From positions 39,396,113 to 39,460,112 of the forward strand of contig CM045987.1 of assembly GCA_025175895.1 (NCBI GenBank): a stretch of DNA of 64,000 bases, written 5' to 3'. The stretch comes from Wurfbainia villosa (lineage: Eukaryota; Streptophyta; Magnoliopsida; Zingiberales; Zingiberaceae). Shown one piece after another: positions 55,374-64,000 of the stretch. The position numbers and the translations under genes are program-made. The notes beneath the pieces were generated by a model. That model searched no databases, had not been told where the DNA came from, and worked only from the letters and a program-made list of their open reading frames with translations. The number at the start of each line of letters is the position of its first letter. Positions within the stretch are counted from its first letter, which is position 1.

Positions 55374-56611
55374 TGTTGGTGCAACAATGCCCCAAGCATT
55401 TATATGTTTTGATATTTGGATAATCATCTAAGTTAGGCAACAAATTGTGATCTAATGGTGAACATGATTAAGTGACAGGTAAAGGCAAAGTCCAAGTATG
55501 ATCTTGGCAAGAGAAGTCCAAGGTAAAGGTTTGGCGGCATAAGACCAAGCATGTTGTCTTGGCGGCATTAAGTCCAAATGGACATTGGCAAAGGAAGTCC
55601 AAAGGAAAGTCTTGGCAGCGTAAGTCCAAGCATGTAGACTTGGTGGCATAAAGTCCAAGTACACCTTGGCAAAGGAAACCCAAGACATGACAAAACCGAA
55701 GGAAGCTCTTGGAAGCTCTTGGAAGCAAAGCACAAAGGATGAACAAGTCGTGGACTCGGAGGGATCCTGGAGGCGCAAGGCTTAAGGAAGAGCTAGAAGG
55801 TTGAGTCTAGGTCTAAGGGGTAAAATCAAGTATGAATTACTGATACTTGATGAGTATCAGTCAACTGATACGATGTATCAGTCGACTGGTAAGGTGCTCG
55901 ACTAAATCAGGATGAAACCCTGACCATCAGTCGACTGCTTTGGTCGTGGCAGTCGACTGATGTTGCGATCAGTCGACTGCCAACAGTGGCAGTCGACTGA
56001 TCAAGTTAAATATGGGCACAGAGTGGAGTCACACTCGACTGTGGCCTGTGATCACTCGACTGATCACTCCATCAGTCGACTGATGGATGGATCAGTCGAC
56101 TGATGAGAATGTCATTGGAGGAAACGACTCTGAATCCCGTGAATCCGGCTATTCAGAAGCCGTTAACCGCGCCGACAGTCGACTGATGTTGTGCATCAGT
56201 CGACTGATGGTGCTCCAACGGGAAAATCAGCCTTCTCTCTATAAAAAGAGGGCTGGTGGAGGTTTTTGGGGTTAATGCTCATTCTCTGATTATTCTCTCA
56301 AGCCTCCACGAGTTTTCAAGCTTTCTAGTGATTTTAAATCTCCTCCTCCTATCTCTAAGCTCAAGTTTCATTCTTTGTAAGAAGAGGAGGTGTGCTGTAA
56401 AGGAAAGCTTCATAGTGATTTGATTAGGGTTGATCCACCTCAAGGATCACCGTGGAGTATGAGCGCCATCTCCGAACCACGTAAAAGAATCGTGTTAGCG
56501 TGTTTTTCATTTGTGTGACTATTATTTTTGTTGTGCTTCCGCTAATATTTTTGTAGAGAAGAAAAACAAGATATTCACCCCCCCCCTCTAGCTTCAAATC
56601 GATCTCCAACA
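55374..56611 (+). repeat. 5' LTR of F
   Basis: 1238 bp, TGTTGGTGCAAC to CTCCAACA. It carries a dense CAGTCGACTG array (55857-56205) that ends 35 bp before a TATA box, TATAAAAAG at 56240-56248. The C-run and CTCTAGC box (56576-56593) near its end are shared with C, G and H. It is inserted in the A2 leader. Confidence 0.9.
55857..56205. repeat. CAGTCGACTG palindrome array in F LTR
   Basis: Nine exact copies and at least three variants lie in ~350 bp. Some extend to CATCAGTCGACTGATG, a perfect 16-bp dyad. Confidence 0.95.
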
Positions 56612-56613
56612 AG

Positions 56614-56625
56614 TGGTATCAGAGC
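56614..56625 (+). promoter_or_regulatory. Primer-binding site of F
   Basis: TGGTATCAGAGC, two bases after the LTR end; exact initiator-Met complement. Confidence 0.93.
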
Positions 56626-56666
56626 CCGGATCGCATCGGAAGATCTAACAATCAACCGGAGCAAGA

Positions 56667-57516
56667 ATGGCTTTCCAAGAGGGGTATAGCACGGCGAGGC
56701 CTCCGTTCTTCGACGGCAACGACTTTGGCTATTGGAAAGGTAGGATGGAGTATTACTTAATGAATGATATTGAGAATTGGTTTAGTGTTGTAGATGGTTT
56801 CGAGAAGCCGGTGGATGAACACAGAGCACCCATACCGATGAAGGATTGGACGAGAGACATGGCCAAGAAGGCTCAAGCCAACGCCAAGGCAACAACCACA
56901 CTTCAATGTGGTTTTTCAAAAGAGCAACTAAGCAAGGTGGGGCCATTTGAATCGGCGAAGGAGCTTTGGGAGAAGTTGATCGATCTCAACGAAGGATCCA
57001 AAGAAACAAGAAGGGCCAAGAGAGATCTTTTAATTGGCCAACTTCAAAGCTTCTCAATGAAGACCAATGAGACCGTTGTTAGTGCTTATAAGCTCCACAT
57101 ATCTCCACAATGGCATGATATTGTCCACTTTGGGTCTAAGCCCTCATGGTTTTGTTTTTGGGCTTTACCCAGAAGGCCTCATACCAATGGAGATATCTTT
57201 TTTCTTATAAGCACATGATCTTTTCCATGTCTTACCAATGTGGGACTTTGATTGTATTCCTCATACTCCCAACAATCCCCCCCTCAAACGAAGGACCACA
57301 TTGCTTTACCCAAAAGGCCTCATACCAATGGAGATATCTTTTTTCTTATAAGCACATGATCTTTTCCATGTCTTACCAATGTGGGACTTTGATTGTATTC
57401 CTCATACTCCCAACAACCGTGAGCCAAATGCACGGTCGCTTCAAAGAAGTAGTCAACGGACTACATGTAATAGGTGAAAAGGTCGACAATCGAGACCTTG
57501 TAAGGTATGTGCTACA
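56667..57516 (+). pseudogene. F Gag N-terminal half, interrupted by a TRIM and by E
   Basis: The ATG at 56667 gives MAFQEGYSTARPPFFDGNDF, GYWKGRMEYYLMNDIENWFS, and TTLQCGFSKEQLSKVGPFES, AKELWEKLIDLNEGSKETRR, the Sire-type Gag core. The frame is clean to 57076, where a 339-bp TRIM-like insertion sits. It resumes at 57421 with SQMHGRFKEVVNGLHVIGEK and RDLVRYVL, and is then cut at 57516 by the E LTR. Apart from the insertions this stretch has no stop, so F looks young. The rest of F lies beyond the window. Confidence 0.92.
57077..57415 (-). mobile_element. TRIM-like short LTR element
   Basis: 339 bp, TGTTAGTG to CTCCCAACA on plus, with a perfect 5-bp duplication ACCGT (57072-57076 and 57416-57420). 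In minus sense it starts TGTTGGGAGTATGAGG and has TCCCACATTGG. Two near-identical ~115-bp segments (about 57165-57285 and 57302-57415) are separated by a purine tract in minus sense (GAGGGGGGGAT). The layout is a truncated 5' LTR, PPT, and a full 3' LTR of ~209 bp, so most of the small body is deleted. No coding capacity. TRIM class is inferred from size and motifs. Confidence 0.8.
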
Positions 57517-58570
57517 TGTTGGTGCAGTAGGCACCTAAGTCGAACCTGGGTTTTGATTATAGCAAACGATACAAAGTTAAGCTCATATCGTTATCTCACG
57601 AGCTGAATCGAGTGTGCAGAAGATTGATATAGCTGGAGCTGAAGGCTAGCGACACCCGGAGGAAGCCGCGGTGGTCGGGCGACACTCGAGTGACTTCGGA
57701 GGGAGCCGAAGAAATCGAGTGGAAGGCCGGAAGCAAAAGCAACACGTAAGTATCGAGGTAAGCTCGTGTGTACGAGCGTAAGTGAGGTCGTATCCTCCTT
57801 ACGGGGATGATCTTAAGCATAGATCCGACCAGAGACATCCCATCGATGGTCCAGGTCGAGATCGGACGGTCGAAGGCCGTCGAAATAATGTTTTCTTTGA
57901 GCTAACTTTGCCCTGCAGCTAGCATCAGTCGACTGCCAGCTTGGAGGACTCGACTGCCGTCAAACGATTATGCCAAGGTCAACACTGACCGATCGATCTT
58001 ATCGATCGATGATGATCACCATCGATGTGATGGTCAATGATCAGATTCGAGGAGTCAAGGCTTATCACCCCATTTCAAGGAGGTTTTGTGCCCAATTCCT
58101 ATTGGTTGAAGACCCATTCGATGAGGGGCTTAAAGGCTATAAAAGGAGCGCTTGTCCTAGGGTTTTTCATCAATTAAAAAGCTTCCAAGTGCTTCCGACA
58201 CTCGACTCTCTCATCCCTCGACTCTCCGGCTAGTGCCTCAATAAGTTGAATTATAATTCAGTTTATAAGTTGTTCTTCTTTCAAACTTTAAATCATATCA
58301 AGGAGAGGAAGTGTCCCTCTACCTTGAGCTTTTCATTTGTGTCGTCAAACTCCTACCTCCAGCGAGGAGGAGTTTTTTTAGTAGATTGCCCTCGTGCGTG
58401 GTCAGGACCACTAGGGACTTGGAGTAGTAGCCGACTCTGAACCAAGTAAAACCTTTGTGTCTATTGTCTTTTATTTTTGTTTATTTTTCCTGCGTATATT
58501 TGTCTTGAAAGATTCGAAAGAAAAATTTCTATCGCTATTCACCCCCTCTAGCGATCCGATCGATCCAACA
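57517..58570 (+). repeat. 5' LTR of E
   Basis: 1054 bp, TGTTGGTGCAGTAGGCACC to CGATCCAACA. The ends match C, but the middle lacks the 61-bp repeats and has one CAGTCGACTG (57926). TATA box TATAAAAGG at 58138-58146. It is inserted in F gag; the left flank is CTACA. Frames at 57596-58440 are not genes. Confidence 0.9.
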
Positions 58571-58572
58571 AT

Positions 58573-58588
58573 TGGTATCGTATCGAGC
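58573..58588 (+). promoter_or_regulatory. Primer-binding site of E (variant)
   Basis: TGGTATCGTATCGAGC stands two bases after the LTR. It resembles the initiator-Met complement with an insertion in the middle. Confidence 0.7.
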
Positions 58589-58787
58589 GAGGTTGCTAAG
58601 ATTTGGTGAAACCACCAATCTAGCCTTTTTACAGATTTATTTTCTTTTAATTCTGTTTATTTTTTATTTATTTCACTTTGTTAAGTTTTTTCTCAAGACT
58701 ACTAATCCAAGGCGAGTCTTGGTACTTGTTTTGTGTTTTTTGTTTTTGCTAGTTTCTTGTCTCCGTCTATTTGTGTCTTTTGTTCTA

Positions 58788-60389
58788 ATGGCCCATCTCG
58801 AGGGTTTTAGCACCGTCGACCTCCGTTTTACAACGGAGATGACTTCCCGTTATTGGAAGGGTCGGATGGAATGCTTCTCAAAACCCAAATCGAGATGTGG
58901 ATCATAATCAAGCGGGTTTCACACTTCCACTAATGAAGTGGGTGACTCCTTGGATTATGATCAATGGACCATTACGACAAAGCGACAAGTCGAAGCGATG
59001 CCAAGGCAACACAAATCCTCAATGCGGCCTATCCAAGGAGGAGCTAAATCGCGTCGGCCCCTTCATAAGCGCAAAGATCTTTGGACAAAACTAGTGGAGC
59101 TACACGAAGGGATCGGATCAAGCTAAGGTATGTAGCGTGATCTTCTTTTCAATAAACTATATAACCTAAAAATGCAGGAACACGAGTCCGCGACGCGCAA
59201 CTCCACGCCGGGTCCAAGACATAGTCAACAAACCTACACGCAATCGGGCAAAAGGTCGGACCTTATAAGGTATGTTCTAAACTCTTTTCCGAGGACTACC
59301 TTGTGGGCATCCATGGTCGATGCCTACAAGGTCTCCAAGGATCTTTCTAAAATTAGGTTAGATGAACTCTTTTTGATTTGAATTACATGAGCAATCCAAC
59401 TCGGAACCCGAGAGGGTATAGCCTTGTTTGCGAGGTTCAAAGAAGAAGAAAATCACAAGCAAGCCACCACCAACCGAGGAGGAAGGCGAGTCCGAAGAAG
59501 AAGTTGACCGGAGTTATTGGAACTAATGAACCTAGCTCGAAGGATAGCCAAGGGACGGCGAACCACGACTCGACCCAACCAAGGTAAGCCTAAAAGTTCT
59601 AATATTAGGTGTTATGAGTGTAGCAGTTTGGACATATCAAGTCCGAGTGCCCCAAGCTCAACCACCAAGCACCTAAGCACAAGAAGGCCTCAGCGACATG
59701 GGAAGCGTCATCCGAAGAAGGCGAAGACCACGTCTTCATGGCGAAATGATTGAGTGAGACCGAACCAGAACTCGAGTCAACACGAGGATGACTCGGACTA
59801 CGAAGCTACCTTCAAGTCAAGCCACGGATACGCATCCGATTCAAAAGATACCCTTAAAGTGAGTCGAACTTTATTTAATACTTTACATAATACGGTTAGG
59901 TTTTTGTCTAGGAAATTAGCTAAGTCCGAGTCCAAGGTCGAGACCCTTGTTGAGGAGGTTAAACTCCTCAAACACGAGGTCTCCCTAACCTCTTTGACTA
60001 GTCGAGTTCAAGAGAAGGACTCAACTCGAGTTGAAAAGCTCGAAGTTGAGAACTATCTCTTGAAAAGTCAAGTTGAAGATCTTAGGAACACGTTGGAAAG
60101 GTTCACTTCGGGATCCAAAGGACTTGACCTCCTACTTGGATCTCAAAGGGCCGTGTACAACAAGGCTGGACTAGGGTTTAACTCAAACACGACTAATAGG
60201 TTGTATATGTCGATTGTAAGTGGACATAGGAAACATGTCCAAGCATGGGTCCCTAAGAACTTTTTGATTTCAACTCTAGGATCCAACCCGTACTGGGTTC
60301 CCAAGGACCAAATCCACTATGTGGATAGACCGAACCGATTCAACGGTCTAGGGGGAGCCAGTACAAAACATGTTTGTGCTTTAACTTAG
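58788..60389 (+). pseudogene. E Gag
   Basis: Start at ATG 58788 (MAHLEGFSTVDL; the longer frame from 58572 is leader). The N-terminal two thirds are broken by several short indels: YWKGRMECF, then NPQCGLSKEELNRVGPF in another frame, TTLWASMVDAYKVSKDLSKI (59172-59381), and a damaged knuckle CYEC near 59610. From 59754 a clean 211-residue frame holds an acidic start, coiled coil (SKVETLVEEVKLLKHEV) and the C-terminal domain (FTSGSKGLDLLLGSQRAV, VQAWVPKNFL, YWVPKDQIHYV). The pattern of small deletions may be partly assembly error. Confidence 0.88.
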
Positions 60390-60892
60390 AAATTGCATGC
60401 TTAGAATTTTTTTTTTGTTTGTTTTGTTTTTTTTAACTTGTGAACTCACTTAGAACACATACATAACCAACTAAAATCCTTCGAAAAGATTGAGCCTCGG
60501 GGAGCCTCTTTTCAAAAATAATCAGTTAGACCAGGAAATAGTCTTAGGTGAGTTAAGTCATCATTTTCTTGAAAATAGCTTTGTCTAAGGAAGTGGTCGA
60601 TGATCCGATAAAAGAAGGCCCCTGTGCCTCGCCACGACCTGGAAGCCATGATCTTGAAAAGGTAAACTTGACAAGCCTAGGGTCAAATCCAAATCTAACT
60701 TAAAATTACTTGAACCTAAATGCACTCAATCAACTTAATTGGAAGTCATCTCACAAAAACACATAAGTATAACATGCTTGATCATATAGACACAGGTGAG
60801 ATGACCTAGGTTTAAAAACTTACAACCAATTTTTAAAAAAAAAATTATAAAAAATCTAACATCTAATCCAACCACCTTGTGTGTAGGATCAA
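60390..60892 (+). other. E gag-pol gap with conserved RNA elements
   Basis: About 500 bases without coding potential. In order: hairpin GAAAAGA/TCTTTTC (60483-60513), block GGTCG...AGGC/GCCT...CGACC (60595-60639), inverted repeat GTCATCTCAC/GTGAGATGAC (60745-60805). The gap ends TTGTGTGTAG directly before the codons of the protease (DQW-MLDSG), which looks like a 3' splice acceptor. Confidence 0.82.
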
Positions 60893-61324
60893 TGGATGTT
60901 GGACAGTGGTTGCTCCCGACACATGACCGGGGATCAACTCAAATTCACAAAGCTTCGATTCAAACGACAAGGATCGGTAGCCTTTGGGAATAACGGCAAG
61001 CTCAAAATCATTGGATCAGGTGATATCGAGCTTAATTCGAATTTTGTTATTAAAAATGTATTACTTGTAGAAAATTTTGAATATAACCTGCTTAGCGTAA
61101 GCCAATTATGTGACAATAACTATAAGGTCATATTTTTAGAAAATGAATGTGTAATTAAAACAAATAAAACAGCTAAAACAATACTCAAAGGAACTAGGAC
61201 AAATAACATTTATACAATTAACTTAATCAAATCCTCAGCCAAATGTCTTATGACACAGGAAGAGGAATCATGGTTGTGGCACCGACGACTCAGTCACTGC
61301 ACCCAAGACTCGTCCACAAGATGA
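60893..61324 (+). pseudogene. E protease and integrase zinc start
   Basis: The frame reads W-MLDSGCSRHMTGDQLKF, the Sire-type aspartic protease with an intact DSG, then VAFGNNGKLKIIGSGDIEL and NVLLVENFEYNLLSVSQLCD. It ends with the first half of the integrase HHCC motif, SWLWHRRLSH, where a frameshift occurs near 61300. The true upstream boundary is a TAG three codons before M. The protease cuts Gag-Pol inside particles. Confidence 0.92.
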
Positions 61325-62430
61325 GTCAGAGTGGCTTAGTCAGAGGCTTACCCAACCTCAACAATTTGGTTAATAAAATCTGTAATGCTTGTCAACAAGG
61401 AAAACAACCTAGGACACAACACAAGTTAACTAACCAAGAACGAACCTCAAGTGTACTTGAGCTCCTGCATATGGATCTATTCGATTCACATGGAGCCAAG
61501 TCACTCAATAGAAGTCAATATTGCTTAGTCATAATTGATTTACGCTCCAGTTTACAGGTTAGGTTCATCAAACATAAAAATGATACCCTAGATCAATTAA
61601 TCAATCTATTCAAATTAATCGAGAATCAAAAAAACCTTAAGGTTAAAAGACTTAGAAGCGATCATGGTGGTGAATTCGAAAATCAAAGGTTCACCGACTT
61701 CTGTAACCTAAACAGATACCACCATGAATTCTCTTGCCCTAGGACCCCTCAACAAAATGGCCTAGTGGAGCGGAAAAACCGAACTCTACAAGAAGCCACT
61801 AGGACCATGTTGAACAAATATGACCTACCTGATAGGTTTTGGGCAGAAGCCGTTAGCACGGCTTGCTATGTCCAGAATAGGATCCTTATGGTAAAAAGGC
61901 ACCTTAAGACCTCGTACGAGATTTATTACAATAAAGTACCCAACATCAAGTACTTTAGGGTATTTGGATGTAAAGTACATATCTTAAACACTAAGAACCA
62001 CCTAGGGAAATTCAAATCCAAAACCTCCATCGGAATCTTCTTAGGATACTCAACCACGAGTAGGGCCTATAGGGTATATAACCACGATACCCTTAAAGTC
62101 GAAGAGACTATTAATGTAGTGTTCGATGAAGTACCTGAACCTACAAAACCCTTAATGACCCCAAGTGTTGAGCCCACTGATACCAAACTCGTCTCCGACC
62201 CTGAGATCGAGTCTAATCCACATCAACCAACTTCTCTTGTCGACCAAGTGACAAGTGATCCAAGTCAAACTAGTGTTCAACCAAGTCACTCAATTGATCA
62301 AGCATTAGGTGACACAAACCCAACCCAATCTAGGATTCAGACTAACCACCCTATCGATCAAGTGATAGGAGATCCTAATCTAGGAGTTCGAACTAGAGCA
62401 TCCTATAGGAACCTTAGTCAAATTCACTAG
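61243..62430 (+). pseudogene. E integrase
   Basis: From about 61320 the frame carries the second zinc half (CNACQQGKQPRTQHK), first catalytic Asp in LLHMDLFDSHGA, second in RLRSDHGGEFENQ, and the Glu in RTPQQNGLVERKNRTLQEAT. It ends with KVEETINVVFDEVPEPTKPL and a linker with repeated SHSIDQ / NHPIDQVIGD motifs. All three catalytic residues are kept. A frameshift at ~62425 separates it from RT. C has lost almost all of this domain. Confidence 0.92.
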
Positions 62431-63121
62431 GAATGAAGTGTGGGAACTAGTACCACCACCTAAAGACAAAACGATAATTGGAACAAGGTGGGTGTTTCGA
62501 AATAAGCTTGATGATAAAGGTTAAGTAGTTAGAAACAAGGCTAGGTTAGTCGCCAAAGGGTTTAGTCAAGTCGAAGGCTTAGATTACGACGAAACCTATG
62601 CCCCAGTAGCTAGACTCGAATCCATTCGAATGTTGCTAGCTTATGCCACACATCGAGGATTTAAGCTGTTTCAAATGGATGTTAAGTCGGCATTCCTAAA
62701 TGGATACATTAAAGAAGAAGTTTATGTTATCCAACCCCCCGGATTCGAAAATCTAGATAAACACGACCATGTTCTAAAACTTAAGAAAGCTCTCTATGGA
62801 CTTAAACAAGCTCCTCGAGCTTGGTACGAGAGACTTTCAATCCATCTTAAGTCAAAAGGGTTTAACCAAGGCTTAGTTGACCCAACTCTCTTCGTAAAAA
62901 CCTTAGGTAAAGAAATATTCATAGCTCAAATTTATGTAGACGATATAATTTTTGGAACCTCTAACTCAGCCTTACTAAACGAGTTCGTTTCACTCATGGA
63001 AAGTGAGTTCGAAATGAACTTGGTAGGCGAGTTAAGTTTCTTTTTAGGTCTACAAATTAAACAAACTAAGGATGGTATATACCTATATCAACAAAAATAC
63101 ACTAAGGAGTTAATTAAATGA
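62431..63121 (+). pseudogene. E reverse transcriptase
   Basis: The RT frame has VWELVPPPKDKTIIGTRWVF, NKARLVAKGFSQVEGLDYDE, TYAPVARLESIRMLLAYATH, MDVKSAFLNGYIKEEVYV, GLKQAPRAWYERL, catalytic AQIYVDDIIFGTS and ESEFEMNLVGELSFFLGLQI. A TAA stop stands at 62522-62524 (a Glu codon in C), and a TGA at 63119-63121 where C has CGA. Other than these nonsense changes the 62522-63877 frame is continuous. Confidence 0.93.
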
Positions 63122-63127
63122 TTTGGA

Positions 63128-63877
63128 ATGCAAGACGCTAAGATAATAAACACCCCAATGGCGATTAATGTTAACATAGGAGAAGACCTAGAAAGTAAGT
63201 CCATTGACTTAAAGTACTATAGGAGCGCAATAGGAAGTCTCCTATACTTAACTGCGAGTCGACCCGACATTCTATTCGTAGTAAGTATGTGCGCCAGGTT
63301 TCAAACCTGTGCTAAGGAGTCTCACCTAACCCTAGTTAAGCGTATCCTTAGATATCTTAAGGGTACACTTAATGTCGGTATTTGGTATCCTAGATCTACT
63401 GAGTTCGAACTAACCGGCTACTCCGATTCGAACTATGTCGGTAGTAAGATCGATAGAAAGAGTACGAGTGGTTGTTGTCAACTTCTCGGCTCGAGTCTAG
63501 TGAGTTGGTGCAGTAGGAAACAACACTGTGTTGCTTTATCTACCACCGAAGCCGAATACATCGCGATGGGTGAGTGTGTCACGCAGCTTCTTTGGATGAA
63601 GCACACTCTCTGCGACTTTAAGTTAGACTTTACGAATACTAAACTTCACGTAGATAACATTAGTTCAATTAATCTTACAAAAAATCCGATATGTCACTCT
63701 AGGACCAAACATATAGAGGTCAAACACCATTTCATTCGAGAACATGTGGCCAACGGAGCCATACAACTCGAATATGTCGAATCGAAGTCTAACTTGGCAG
63801 ACCTATTTACTAAACACCTACCCGAAGCCGAATTTAGTCTATTAAGACGAAAATTGGGCATGTACGTAATAGAATAG
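63128..63877 (+). pseudogene. E RNase H
   Basis: In the same frame as RT after the TGA: MQDAKIINTPMAINVNIGED, SAIGSLLYLTASRPDILFVV, HLTLVKRILRYLKGTLNVGI, GYSDSNYVGSKIDRKSTSGC, CVALSTTEAEYIAMGECV, VDNISSINLTKNPICHSRTK and ESKSNLADLFTKHLPEAEF, ending at a stop after GMYVIE. The second Asp of SDxDYAG is Asn here (SDSNY). Otherwise complete at 250 residues. Confidence 0.93.
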
Positions 63878-64000
63878 GTACTTGCAAATTATATGTTCTT
63901 ACTACTATTTCTTTAATTTCATGGAACTAGCATAGGGCATACCTTAGATATCATGCACCTATAGATTTAAGGAGCCAGTACATCTCACAACACATAGGAC
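63878..64000 (+). other. E 3' non-coding region, start
   Basis: Homologous to C 38462-38625 in minus sense. It ends in CATCTCACAACACATAGGA (from 63981), the left arm of the inverted repeat; the right arm, PPT and 3' LTR are outside the window. Confidence 0.8.

Noticed and set aside
55857..56205. CAGTCGACTG repeats as CRISPR or as a satellite
   Set aside because: Repeats are 10 bp, irregularly spaced and palindromic, inside LTRs; neither a CRISPR nor a regular satellite.
57077..57415. Cassandra-type element with a 5S rRNA segment
   Set aside because: No 5S rRNA promoter-like boxes were seen in it; only a generic TRIM-like assignment is supported.
58572..58787. Hydrophobic N-terminal extension of E Gag (FLLILFIFYLF)
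   Set aside because: It is T-rich leader sequence; family members start at the MAHLEGF / MSHLEGY methionine, so the extension is not a signal peptide.

Overview
This window is repeat DNA from a large plant nuclear genome. I find no cellular gene, tRNA or rRNA gene. The evidence for a plant is the set of Ty1/copia retrotransposons whose primer-binding sites match the plant initiator-Met tRNA (core TGGTATCAGAGC), long LTRs of 1.0-2.2 kb, a plant-type LINE with a DUF4283/CCHC ORF1, and a small TRIM-like element. The species cannot be named safely from the sequence. A monocot-like genome with many Sire/Maximus-type copia elements would fit.

I use letters for the families. A is a copia family with ~2.0 kb LTRs. 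B is a copia family with ~2.18 kb LTRs. C, D, E, F, G, H, J and K are Sire/Maximus-like copia copies. M is a gypsy-like LTR block. Left part (1-23753): K (pol remnant, 22793-23753) is abutted by J (truncated LTR, 21612-22792). J is cut by H (5' LTR and gag, minus strand). The H LTR is split by an ~8 kb LINE (12199-20178). H gag is cut by A1 (10546 down past position 1). A1 is cut by a solo B LTR (5625-7803, perfect 5-bp duplication) and by a second B LTR (1-2060).

Middle part (23754-31966): D (5' LTR and degraded gag), then the M block, then the 3' LTR and 3' untranslated part of G, then a 380-bp B LTR scrap.

Right part (32002-64000): the second A element (A2) has its 3' LTR at 32002-33969 and runs rightward as a host for later insertions. 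C is inserted in its integrase (36398-44043, TATAA duplication). B1 with a second partial B body (44358-54799) sits between its integrase and its leader. F (from 55374) sits in its leader. F gag is itself cut by a TRIM-like element (57077-57415, ACCGT duplication) and by E (57517 to beyond the window end). E is the best preserved copia here.

All pol genes carry stops or frameshifts, so every copy looks non-autonomous. Two signals stand out. First, arrays of the palindrome CAGTCGACTG lie in LTRs of several families, just upstream of the TATA box where one is visible; the flanks differ but the dyad is kept. Second, RNA-level inverted repeats (CATCTCAC/GTGAGATG and a GGTCG/CGACC block) lie in the long non-coding gap between gag and pol, and the first also recurs downstream of pol. 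They are conserved among diverged copies and could be an undescribed cis-acting RNA system of this retrotransposon lineage.
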